A stretch of 64,000 nucleotides of DNA from Flavobacterium gelidicaeli (GTDB lineage Bacteria > Bacteroidota > Bacteroidia > Flavobacteriales > Flavobacteriaceae), in the NCBI RefSeq assembly GCF_013294005.1, contig NZ_JABSNK010000014.1, positions 1-64,000 on the forward strand, read 5' to 3'. Positions 47,737 to 56,486 of the stretch are shown here, piece after piece. The notes beneath the pieces were generated by a model, which searched no databases, had not been told where the DNA came from, and was given only the letters and a program-made list of their open reading frames with translations. Position 1 is the stretch's first letter. Each line of letters begins with the position of its first letter. The position numbers were made by a program, and so were the translations under genes.

Positions 47737-50118
47737 ATGTTTTTAAAAAAATTCATCGGATTAATTCTTGTGTTATTATTTAGTATTGCTTCTTTTTCGC
47801 AAGAAAAATTTACAGTAAGTGGTGCAATATCTGACAGTAGTAGCAATGAAACCCTTATAGGTGTCAATGTTTATATTCCAGAACTAAATGCAGCTGTTAG
47901 CACAAATGAATACGGCTTTTATTCTATTACATTACCTAAAGGAAATTACACACTTCTTGTAAGTTACATTGGTTATGAAACAGTTTCGGAACAATTAAAT
48001 TTAACTGAAAACAAAAAAAGTAATTTTAGTTTATCAACAAGTGGTGAAATGCTCCAAGAAGTAATTATTAAAGATGGTAACAAAATCACAAACATCCGTT
48101 CGCCAGAAATGAGTGTAAACCGATTATCGATTACTTCTATAAAAAAAATGCCTGTTGTACTAGGTGAAGTTGATGTAATAAAATCATTATTACTACTTCC
48201 TGGTGTTACTAATGCAGGTGAAGGAGCATCTGGATTTAATGTTCGTGGTGGTGGAGCTGATCAAAATTTAATCTTATTAGACGAAGCTACAATTTTTAAC
48301 TCCTCCCATGTTTTTGGTTTCTTCTCAGTATTCAATCCTGATGCTATCAAAGATTTAAAATTATATAAAGGAGGTATTCCAGCAAATTTTGGAGGTAGAG
48401 CCTCTTCTGTTTTAGATATTTATCAAAAAGACGGTAACAGCAAATCTTTTCATGCTAATGGAGGTATTGGATTAATTTCAAGTAGGTTATTATTAGAAGG
48501 CCCTATCGTTAAAGACAAAGGTTCATTTCTAATTGGTGGTCGCAGTTCTTATGCTCATTTATTTTTAAAACTTAACGAAGAAACAAAAGATAACACTGCC
48601 TATTTCTATGATTTAAATGCTAAATTAAGTTACAAACTAAACCCAGATAATAATTTGTACTTTTCAGGTTATTTTGGTCGTGATGTTTTTGCTATTAACG
48701 ATAGCTTTTCAAATATTTATGGAAACACCACCCTTAATTTACGCTGGAACCATCTTTTCTCTGATAAATTATTTTCTAATTTTTCTATGATTTATAGTGA
48801 TTACTATTACGGATTAGACTTGGATTTCATTGGATTCAAATGGGAATCTGGAATAAAAAACTACAATATAAAGTACGATTTTAAAAATTATATTTCAGAT
48901 ACATTCAAACTTAATTATGGCTTAAACGCTATTTATTATTCTTTTAATCCAGGAAGAATAAGTCCTACCGATTCAGATTCAGGAATTAATCCCGACCAAT
49001 TAGATAAAAAATATGCTTTTGAACCCGCTTTGTATATAAGTGCTGAACAAGAAATCTCTAAAAAAATTGCAATAACTTATGGATTACGCTACAGTATGTT
49101 CTATAGATTAGGAGCATCAACATTAAATCTTTATGAGAACAACAATCCTGTGATTTTTAATAACGATCAGCAAATTTATGAAAAAGCAACTCCTACGGGA
49201 ACACAATTTTATGACAAAAATAAAGTCATTAAAAGCTTTAATAATTTAGAACCTCGTTTAGCCGTATCCTACCAATTAAATGACAATACCTCTGTAAAAG
49301 CGAGCTATAACCGTATGACGCAATATTTACAGCTAATATCTAATACTTCCTCACCCACTCCTTTAGATATATGGATGCCTAGTGACAAATACATAGAACC
49401 TCAACTTGCAGACCAAGTGGCGATAGGCTATTTTAAAAATTTTAGTAATAATATGTATTCTCTAGAAATAGAAACCTATTACAAGAAAATTAAAAACCGC
49501 CTGGATTATATTGACGGAGCCGACTTAATTGCAAACGACGCTATTGAACAAGTGATTTTGAATGGTAGAATGCGCTCGTATGGATTAGAATTGATGCTTC
49601 GAAAAAATGAAGGAAGATTAAACGGATGGATTTCTTATACCTTATCAAAATCAGAACAGCAAACTCCGGGTAGAACCGCTGAGGAATCTGGAATCAACAA
49701 TGGTAACTGGTACAACTCTGCTTATGATAAAACCCACAATCTCGCAGTAACAGCAGCCTATGAAAAGAATGAAAAATGGAGTTTTGGTGCTAATTTCGCT
49801 TTACAAACGGGACAACCTGTAACCTACCCTACAGGACAATATACTTATTTAGGTCTTGTGATACCCAGTTATGGCTTGCGAAACGAAAACCGACTTCCTA
49901 CCTACCATCATTTAGATGTTTCGGCAACGTTGACACCAAAAGCAAATAAAGATAGAAATTGGAAAGGCGAATGGGTTTTTAGTATCTACAATCTATACAA
50001 TAGACACAATGCAGCTTCTATCAATTTTAGTCAAAACCTAGATACAGGTGTAAATGAGGCAGTAAAAACGTCGATTTTTGGAATCGTTCCTGCTGTAAGT
50101 TATAATTTTAAATTTTAA
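47737..50118 (+). CDS. TonB-dependent outer-membrane receptor with CarboxypepD_reg-like domain
   Basis: A 793-residue outer-membrane transporter. A Sec signal (MFLKKFIGLILVLLFSIASF, cleavage near SQE) is followed by a carboxypeptidase-regulatory-like beta domain (VSGAISDSSSNETLIGVNV … GYETV). The plug domain has GFNVRGGGADQNLILLDEA, and the barrel ends in an aromatic C-terminus (SYNFKF). The next gene, six bases downstream, encodes a DUF4249 lipoprotein, a pairing often seen with this class of receptor. The substrate is unknown. Confidence 0.92.
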   Translation: MFLKKFIGLILVLLFSIASFSQEKFTVSGAISDSSSNETLIGVNVYIPELNAAVSTNEYGFYSITLPKGNYTLLVSYIGYETVSEQLNLTENKKSNFSLSTSGEMLQEVIIKDGNKITNIRSPEMSVNRLSITSIKKMPVVLGEVDVIKSLLLLPGVTNAGEGASGFNVRGGGADQNLILLDEATIFNSSHVFGFFSVFNPDAIKDLKLYKGGIPANFGGRASSVLDIYQKDGNSKSFHANGGIGLISSRLLLEGPIVKDKGSFLIGGRSSYAHLFLKLNEETKDNTAYFYDLNAKLSYKLNPDNNLYFSGYFGRDVFAINDSFSNIYGNTTLNLRWNHLFSDKLFSNFSMIYSDYYYGLDLDFIGFKWESGIKNYNIKYDFKNYISDTFKLNYGLNAIYYSFNPGRISPTDSDSGINPDQLDKKYAFEPALYISAEQEISKKIAITYGLRYSMFYRLGASTLNLYENNNPVIFNNDQQIYEKATPTGTQFYDKNKVIKSFNNLEPRLAVSYQLNDNTSVKASYNRMTQYLQLISNTSSPTPLDIWMPSDKYIEPQLADQVAIGYFKNFSNNMYSLEIETYYKKIKNRLDYIDGADLIANDAIEQVILNGRMRSYGLELMLRKNEGRLNGWISYTLSKSEQQTPGRTAEESGINNGNWYNSAYDKTHNLAVTAAYEKNEKWSFGANFALQTGQPVTYPTGQYTYLGLVIPSYGLRNENRLPTYHHLDVSATLTPKANKDRNWKGEWVFSIYNLYNRHNAASINFSQNLDTGVNEAVKTSIFGIVPAVSYNFKF

Positions 50119-50123
50119 TCGAA

Positions 50124-50942
50124 ATGAAGAAAGTAAACTTAGTTATAATTCTATTATTTTCCTTTTTCATGAATAGCTGTGAAGAAGTCGTTCAAATTGA
50201 CCTGGATACTGAAGCACCACGTTTAGTAATTGAAGCCAATCTAAAGTGGCAAAAAGGAACAGATGGAAGCCAACAAAAAATAAAACTATCTACAACAACC
50301 TCTTTTTTTAGTGATCAAATACCAACAGTTTCTGGTGCAGAAATAATGGTGAAAAATAGTAGCAACGTACCTTTTATATTTACAGAAATTGCCAATACTG
50401 GTGAATACGAATGTAATAATTTTATTCCTGTTATTGATGAAAGTTATACGCTTACAGTAAAATTAAATGATATTATTTATAGCGCTACAGAAACATTAAA
50501 ATCAGTTGCTCCCATTGACGAAGTTACTCAGAATGATGAGGGCGGAATAGCCAAAGATCAAATACAGATTAAAACATTTTTTAATGATCCTACAGCAACA
50601 AACTATTACCTATTTCAATATACTTATGAAGAGGAACGTTTTCAAAATTTATCAGCCACTGATGATGATTTTTTTCAAGGTAATCGCTTTTTTAGCTTAT
50701 CACAAAAAGATGATTTAGAAATAGGTGATAAAGTAACCGTAACCCATTATGGTGTATCTAAAACCTATTACAATTACCTTGTAATATTAATAACAATATC
50801 TGGTGGTAGTAGCGGTGGTCCTTTTCAGTCACCTCCTGCCACGGTAAGAGGAAATATTATAAATACAATCGATAAGGACAATTACCCATTAGGATTTTTC
50901 TCTGTAGGTGAAACAGATACTAGAACAATTACAATACAATAA
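50124..50942 (+). CDS. DUF4249 lipoprotein
   Basis: The 272 residues start with a lipoprotein signal and lipobox (SFFMNSC, Cys near residue 19). The mature protein is a predicted beta-sandwich with the DUF4249 pattern (EEVVQIDLDTEAPRLVIEAN; later YTLTVKLNDIIYSATETL). It is coupled to the upstream TonB receptor and presumably serves as its surface or periplasmic partner; the substrate is unknown. Confidence 0.85.
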   Translation: MKKVNLVIILLFSFFMNSCEEVVQIDLDTEAPRLVIEANLKWQKGTDGSQQKIKLSTTTSFFSDQIPTVSGAEIMVKNSSNVPFIFTEIANTGEYECNNFIPVIDESYTLTVKLNDIIYSATETLKSVAPIDEVTQNDEGGIAKDQIQIKTFFNDPTATNYYLFQYTYEEERFQNLSATDDDFFQGNRFFSLSQKDDLEIGDKVTVTHYGVSKTYYNYLVILITISGGSSGGPFQSPPATVRGNIINTIDKDNYPLGFFSVGETDTRTITIQ

Positions 50943-50958
50943 ATCGTTCTATGGACTT

Positions 50959-51098
50959 TAGCCCTGATAGCAGTAGCAGCCCCGATTGACAAAAGCTATT
51001 TTTTGCAGGTAGTACAGAGCGACCAAGGGAAGCTCCTGTACTACCTAGCAAAAAAAGAGTTTGGATTAAGGGCTAGAGCGGATAGCAGGAATAGCTCC
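50959..51098 (+). ncRNA. Structured intergenic element, TAGCCC family, long form (copy 4)
   Basis: It begins TAGCCCTGATAGCAGTAGC and ends GCGGATAGCAGGAATAGCTCC. The inner arm GTAGTACAGAGCGACC … GCTCCTGTACTAC is a strong hairpin whose bases differ from the copies at 4068 and 8746 while pairing is kept. It lies 55 bases upstream of the thiamine pyrophosphokinase ATG. Confidence 0.65.
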
Positions 51099-51153
51099 TT
51101 AAACTACTTTTCTAGCATGTTTTTATTTATCTTTACGCTTTAATTTATACTTC

Positions 51154-51816
51154 ATGTCATCACATCATATTGTTAGAGACGACCAAGAACCTGCTTTAAT
51201 TATTGCCAATGGCGCAGCTTGTAATTCGGAACTACTAGGTCAGTTATTAGAATGGTCTCCTTTAGTAATCGTACTTGACTCAGCTATGGAAAGAGTCATG
51301 AAATTAGATATAAAAGTAGATGTTTTACTTGGCGACTTTGATCGAGATTTTGATGCAAATTACTATAAAGAGAAACAGTACCCTATTGAAATTGTGCATA
51401 CTCCAGATCAAAACAAAACAGATCTTGAAAAAGCATTTGACTATTTAATAGCTAGAAAAATCCCTGCTGTTAATGTGGTTTGGGCAACTGGAAGACGTAC
51501 TGATCATACTATTACAAATTTAACTACAATTGTTCAATATAGAGAGCAGTTAAAAATAGTAATTCTTGATGATCACTCCAAGGTTTTTTTACTACCAAGA
51601 CGTTTTGAAAAATGGTACACAGCGGACACACCTATATCTTTAATCCCGATTGGGCAGGTTTCAGGCATACATTCTGAAAATTTATTTTACCCTTTGAAAA
51701 ACGACCAATTAACAATAGGGTACCGAACAGGAAGCAGTAATCATGTTATTAAAGATGGCATTGTCACTATTGTCCATGAACATGGTGATTTACTACTAAT
51801 GGAATGTATGGATTAA
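51154..51816 (+). CDS. Thiamine pyrophosphokinase
   Basis: Transfers pyrophosphate from ATP to thiamine, giving thiamine diphosphate. The 220 residues show the family layout: the N-terminal PALIIANGAACNSELLGQLL, the metal-binding KVDVLLGDFDRD, the substrate region TPDQNKTDLEKAFDYL, and ATGRRTDHTITNL. The C-terminal beta sandwich contains GYRTGSSNHVIKDG. No thiamine riboswitch is recognised upstream; a TAGCCC-family element is present instead. Confidence 0.9.
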   Translation: MSSHHIVRDDQEPALIIANGAACNSELLGQLLEWSPLVIVLDSAMERVMKLDIKVDVLLGDFDRDFDANYYKEKQYPIEIVHTPDQNKTDLEKAFDYLIARKIPAVNVVWATGRRTDHTITNLTTIVQYREQLKIVILDDHSKVFLLPRRFEKWYTADTPISLIPIGQVSGIHSENLFYPLKNDQLTIGYRTGSSNHVIKDGIVTIVHEHGDLLLMECMD

Positions 51817-51922
51817 GAAAAACAAAAACTACGCTTTAAAAGTTATAAAAGTGCTGATTTTTACATAACTTGCCCCCGATTTTGATGGAGAACAATTCCC
51901 ATCTTTCAGTAACATACCAATA

Positions 51923-52879
51923 ATGTCAAAGCAAATTACCGAGAAAACGAACTTACACGCCAGAAATCTACACCGGTCAAGATACGATTTCAATATTTTA
52001 ATAAAAAATTGTCCCGAATTAAAAACGTTTGTTGCCATTAATGAACACAATATTGAAACTATAGATTTTAGCAATCCGGATGCTGTAAAAACGCTAAACA
52101 AAGCATTATTAGCCACTTATTACGATATTAAAAACTGGGACATCCCTAAAGATTATCTTTGCCCTCCCATTCCAGGTAGAGTAGATTATATTCATTACAT
52201 CGCTGATTTACTTGCAGAAAACAACAATGGTATAATCCCCAGAGGACTTGCTGTTGAAGGACTGGATATAGGTCTTGGAGCCAATTGCATTTATCCTTTA
52301 TTAGGTAATGCAACTTATGGATGGAGCTTTGTAGGAACAGATATTGATGAAAAAGCACTTGAAAGCTGTAGCGCTATTATCGAAAACAATCCCAAACTAA
52401 TTGACGCCATAAGCTTGCAACAACAAGTATCTTCGCGTTTTATATTTAAAGATATTATTACTCCCGAAGATAGATTTGCTTTTACTATATGCAACCCTCC
52501 TTTTCATTCATCACAAATGGAAGCAGAAAAAGGTTCGCTAAGAAAAGTAAATAATTTACAAGATAAGAAAACAACAAAGCCTATTTTGAACTTTGGTGGT
52601 CATAACGCCGAATTATGGTGTGAAGGTGGTGAGCTAGGATTTATAACACAGATGATTTATGAAAGTGCTAAATACCCTATGCAATGCTTATGGTTTACTA
52701 CATTAGTAGCTAAACAATCACACCTTAGTAGTATTTATAAAACCTTGAATAAAGTGAATGCGGCAACTATAAAGACAATCGATATGGCTCAAGGCCAAAA
52801 AACGAGTCGCATAATAGCATGGACATTTTTAAGCGAAGCACAACAAAAGGAATGGAAATTTGAAGAAGAAGTACACTAG
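51923..52879 (+). CDS. rlmF: 23S rRNA (adenine-1618-N6)-methyltransferase RlmF
   Basis: Methylates N6 of A1618 in 23S rRNA using S-adenosylmethionine. The 318 residues start with the family N-terminus (KTNLHARNLHRSRYDFNIL). The cofactor loop is LDIGLGANCIYPLLG, followed by the acidic GTDIDEKALESC and the catalytic motif ICNPPFHSS (NPPF). The C-terminal part has MAQGQKTSRIIAWTF. A terminator follows at 52925. Confidence 0.95.
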   Translation: MSKQITEKTNLHARNLHRSRYDFNILIKNCPELKTFVAINEHNIETIDFSNPDAVKTLNKALLATYYDIKNWDIPKDYLCPPIPGRVDYIHYIADLLAENNNGIIPRGLAVEGLDIGLGANCIYPLLGNATYGWSFVGTDIDEKALESCSAIIENNPKLIDAISLQQQVSSRFIFKDIITPEDRFAFTICNPPFHSSQMEAEKGSLRKVNNLQDKKTTKPILNFGGHNAELWCEGGELGFITQMIYESAKYPMQCLWFTTLVAKQSHLSSIYKTLNKVNAATIKTIDMAQGQKTSRIIAWTFLSEAQQKEWKFEEEVH

Positions 52880-52924
52880 TATCTTTTTGATTTAAAGTAA
52901 ATTAAGCTAAAATAGCTACAAATT

Positions 52925-52959
52925 AAACGGTCACCAGTAATGGTTGTACCGTTTTTTTT
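52925..52959 (+). terminator. Terminator after rlmF
   Basis: AAACGGT (52925-52931) pairs with ACCGTTT (52948-52954), with an inner ACCA-gtaa-TGGT hairpin and a T run. The rest of the gap to 53180 is AT-rich; besides an imperfect inverted repeat near 52980-53010 I see nothing in it. Confidence 0.75.
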
Positions 52960-53180
52960 GTGTCTTAATAATTGTAAACTTAAAGAAACTGACGTTTTTT
53001 ATACGTTTCTTAAATAAATCTAAAAATATTTATAATTTTAAAACATATTAAAGAGATGTTAATAATAAATAAACTGCAATAAAAAACACTAAAAACAAAC
53101 AATACATCATCAAATAAATTAAAAAAACATCATAAATACAACATTTACTATTTTTTAACATATAAATAACATTTCGAGGT

Positions 53181-53196
53181 TAATTTTGTATTTTTG
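53181..53196 (+). promoter_or_regulatory. Tandem promoter elements of the second TonB receptor gene
   Basis: TAATTTTG (53181-53188) is followed directly by TATTTTTG (53189-53196), two consecutive matches to TAnnTTTG, 24 bases before the ATG at 53221. The second overlaps a TTG that is not a credible start. Confidence 0.55.
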
Positions 53197-53220
53197 AGTA
53201 CAAAGCAAAAAACAAAAACC

Positions 53221-56200
53221 ATGAAAAATTTATTATTAATGTTAACCTTAATTTTCAGCAGCGTACTGACCGCTCAGGAAATTAAAATATCAGGAGTAGT
53301 TAGTGACGATACTAACGGTCCGTTACCAGGCACTTCTGTTCTGGTAAAAGGAACCACAAAAGGCACCTCAACCGACTTTGATGGAAAATATACCATCACG
53401 GCAAAAGTGGGCGATTTACTTCAATTTTCTTACGTAGGTTTAGAAACTAAACTCATAAAAGTTACTGGACCAACAGTAAATGTTTCTTTGACAGGAAGTG
53501 GAGAAACATTACAAGATGTTGTAGTATTAGGATCTCGTAGTACTGCGAGAACAGTAACAGAGTCTACGGTACCCATTGATGTAATTAATATGAAAGATAT
53601 TGCCTCTCAAGGACCGCAAGCCAATTTAAACCAAATTTTGAATATGGTTGCACCTTCGTTTACATCAAATACCACTACAGTAGCTGATGGAACAGATCAT
53701 ATTGACCCAGCTCAATTAAGAGGATTAGGTCCTGATCAAGTATTAGTTTTGGTAAACGGAAAAAGAAGACATACTTCATCACTTGTAAATATTAATGGGT
53801 CACCAGGAAGAGGATCTGTAGGAACAGATTTAAATGCGATTCCTGCTTTTGCAATTGATAAAATTGAAGTTTTAAGAGATGGTGCTTCTGCACAATACGG
53901 ATCTGATGCTATAGCTGGTGTAATTAACATAAATGCAAAAAAAGCAACTAATAAATTTGATATAAATATATTAGGAGGAACCCAACTATCAAGTGGCGCT
54001 AACGACCACAGAGGTGGTAATGACGGAAACAACCTTCAAATAGATTTGAATTATGGTACAGGTCTTGGTAAAGAAAAAAGTTTTATCAACGCAACAGGAA
54101 GTTTTCAATTAAGAGGACAAACCAGTAGAGCAAAAGATGCAACAGGTAATTTATTTAGTGCGTTCAATGCCATTGAGCAAAGAGCTTCTGAAGCTGGTAC
54201 CAATATCAATGCTTTATGGGGCAATATCAATAATACCCCGAATTCAGATCAAATCCTAACGACAATAAAAACATTCGCTACACCAGCCAACTTCAGTTAT
54301 TTTACACCGACACAATTATCGGATATCAATAATGCTACAACAATTGGAGCCATGCAAACGGCATTAAACTTTGATGCTACCACAGGAGAGTTAGCTTATA
54401 GAAAACTAGAAAGAAGTGCATTCAATATGAAAGTAGGACAATCGTCATTACAAAGTGCACAATTTTTCGTTAATGCTGCTTACCCTATCAATGACAACCT
54501 AGAGTTATACGCTTTTGGAGGCACTAGTCATAGAACAGGTGAAGCGGCAGGTTTTTATAGAAAACCTAATCAATCTAGAACATACACGGCTTTATATGCT
54601 AATGGTTTTTTACCTGAAATTCATTCTACAATCAACGATATTTCTGCAGCAGCTGGTCTTAGAGGTAACATTTTTAAAGATTGGAAATTTGATTTAAGTA
54701 ATACTTTTGGTAGAAACGGATTTGATTATAATATCGAAAACACATTAAACTCTTCAATGAGAGAAAGCTCTCCTACAGAATTTGATGCTGGTGGATTGGC
54801 TTTCTCTCAAAACACAACTAATTTTGATATTTCAAGAAAAATTGACAAATTAAATGTGGCTTTTGGAGCGGAATTCAGACATGAGAATTTTCAAATTAAA
54901 GCTGGAGAACCTGACTCATACAATCAATACGATATTAATGGTGATGTTGTAACCGGAACAACAGCTACTAATTTAAAAGTAACAGATTTTTACAACGGTG
55001 TATTAGGTGGTTACGCTGGAGCCATTTACGGATCAGCAACTACTGCCTACAACGGACAAAGAGCTGGAGGAGCTCAAGTATTTCCAGGATTTAAACCTGC
55101 TAATGCCGTTGACAAAAGCCGTAGTAGTGGTGCAGTATATGCTGACTTAGAATATGATGTAACAGACAAATGGTTATTAAACGGTGCTTTACGTTATGAA
55201 AACTATTCTGATTTTGGAGGAACGACTAACTATAAACTAGCAACTCGTTATAAGTTAACAGATAATATTAATTTGCGTGGAGCGGTTTCTACAGGATTTA
55301 GAGCGCCTTCTTTACACCAGATTTATTTTAATTCAACTGCTACACAATTTGTAGGAGGTGTGCCATTTGAAGTTGGAACATTTAGTAACGACTCTCCAGC
55401 TGCAAAATTATTAGGAATTCCACAATTAAAACAAGAAGAGTCTCAAAGTGCAAGTATTGGTTTTACTGCTAAAATTCCTGAAGCGAAACTTACTATAACT
55501 GCTGATGCTTATTTCGTAAAAATTAACGACAGAGTAGTCTTAACTGATCAATTTTCTAGGCCTAGTTTATCAACTGCTAATGGTGGTGTTGCACCAAATT
55601 ATTTTTATCCTACTGGAACTACACAAAGAGATTTGCAAAATCTTTTTGATACAGCAAACGCAACAGCAGCAACATTTTTTGCTAATGCAATTGACACAGA
55701 ATCAAAAGGTATCGATATTGTAATTAGTCATAAAGCTTCTGTTGGAAATGGATTAACATTAAAAACAGATTTATCAGGAACAATATCAAACACAAGAAAA
55801 GTTGGCGATATTCACGGTTCACAAATCTTGGAAGACAATGGACAAACCAACAGATACTTCTCAGAATCTAGTAGAGTATATCTTGAAGAAGCTGTACCAA
55901 GAGCAAAAGCAAACCTAACAAACTCGTTAACAGTTAAAAAATTCGATTTCTTCTTGAGAAACGTTTATTTTGGTCAAGTTACTGATCCAAACATTGCAGA
56001 CGCAAATGGAGACGGAATAATCAATGCTATCGTAGTAAATGATCAAGCAGTTGAAAACGAACACCCAATTTGGTCTGCAAGAGTAATCACTGATTTATCA
56101 GTAGGTTATAAAATATCCAATTCTACTAAAGTTGTAGTTGGTGCCAATAACATTTTTGATGTTTATCCATCTAGAAACTTAGGCCCGCAAACAATTACTT

Positions 56201-56361
56201 CAAGAGCATCTGGAGTTGACTCTAATGGTAATGTTATTTATTCTCCAACAACAGCAACTATCGATTTGTCTAATGGAAATCAATTTACATACTCTAGAAA
56301 CACTTCTCAATTTGGACAAAACGGAAGATTTGTTTTTGCCAGATTAAGTTTAAGTTTCTAA
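53221..56361 (+). CDS. TonB-dependent outer-membrane receptor
   Basis: From the ATG at 53221 the protein has 1046 residues. It opens with a Sec signal (MKNLLLMLTLIFSSVLTAQE). A CarboxypepD_reg-like domain follows (KISGVVSDDTNGPLPGTSVL … YVGLET), then the plug with LRGLGPDQVLVLVNGKRRH and IEVLRDGASAQYGSDAIAGV, and a large beta-barrel ending in RLSLSF. A loop near the C-terminus reads DANGDGIINA, like an EF-hand or dockerin calcium loop. The plug style resembles vitamin B12 or siderophore receptors, but the cargo is unknown. Confidence 0.93.
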   Translation: MKNLLLMLTLIFSSVLTAQEIKISGVVSDDTNGPLPGTSVLVKGTTKGTSTDFDGKYTITAKVGDLLQFSYVGLETKLIKVTGPTVNVSLTGSGETLQDVVVLGSRSTARTVTESTVPIDVINMKDIASQGPQANLNQILNMVAPSFTSNTTTVADGTDHIDPAQLRGLGPDQVLVLVNGKRRHTSSLVNINGSPGRGSVGTDLNAIPAFAIDKIEVLRDGASAQYGSDAIAGVININAKKATNKFDINILGGTQLSSGANDHRGGNDGNNLQIDLNYGTGLGKEKSFINATGSFQLRGQTSRAKDATGNLFSAFNAIEQRASEAGTNINALWGNINNTPNSDQILTTIKTFATPANFSYFTPTQLSDINNATTIGAMQTALNFDATTGELAYRKLERSAFNMKVGQSSLQSAQFFVNAAYPINDNLELYAFGGTSHRTGEAAGFYRKPNQSRTYTALYANGFLPEIHSTINDISAAAGLRGNIFKDWKFDLSNTFGRNGFDYNIENTLNSSMRESSPTEFDAGGLAFSQNTTNFDISRKIDKLNVAFGAEFRHENFQIKAGEPDSYNQYDINGDVVTGTTATNLKVTDFYNGVLGGYAGAIYGSATTAYNGQRAGGAQVFPGFKPANAVDKSRSSGAVYADLEYDVTDKWLLNGALRYENYSDFGGTTNYKLATRYKLTDNINLRGAVSTGFRAPSLHQIYFNSTATQFVGGVPFEVGTFSNDSPAAKLLGIPQLKQEESQSASIGFTAKIPEAKLTITADAYFVKINDRVVLTDQFSRPSLSTANGGVAPNYFYPTGTTQRDLQNLFDTANATAATFFANAIDTESKGIDIVISHKASVGNGLTLKTDLSGTISNTRKVGDIHGSQILEDNGQTNRYFSESSRVYLEEAVPRAKANLTNSLTVKKFDFFLRNVYFGQVTDPNIADANGDGIINAIVVNDQAVENEHPIWSARVITDLSVGYKISNSTKVVVGANNIFDVYPSRNLGPQTITSRASGVDSNGNVIYSPTTATIDLSNGNQFTYSRNTSQFGQNGRFVFARLSLSF

Positions 56362-56383
56362 TAAAAAATTATTTATTTCATCT

Positions 56384-56413
56384 AAACCATCATGTTCGCG
56401 TGGTGGTTTTTTT
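56384..56413 (+). terminator. Terminator after the second TonB receptor gene
   Basis: AAACCATCA pairs with TGGTGGTTT through one U-G wobble, followed by a T run. Confidence 0.8.
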
Positions 56414-56449
56414 GTTTATTTCTTAAGATAAGATTGATTTTAAACTTCG

Positions 56450-56457
56450 TAACTTTG
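56450..56457 (+). promoter_or_regulatory. uvrB promoter (-7 element TAACTTTG)
   Basis: TAACTTTG, 29 bases before the uvrB ATG. Confidence 0.6.
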
Positions 56458-56486
56458 TGTTTCTAAAACTTTGCCCTTTATAAAAA

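Noticed and set aside
50943..51153. Thiamine (TPP) riboswitch upstream of thiamine pyrophosphokinase
   Set aside because: The conserved CUGAGA and related TPP box sequences are not found; the gap is filled by a TAGCCC-family element.
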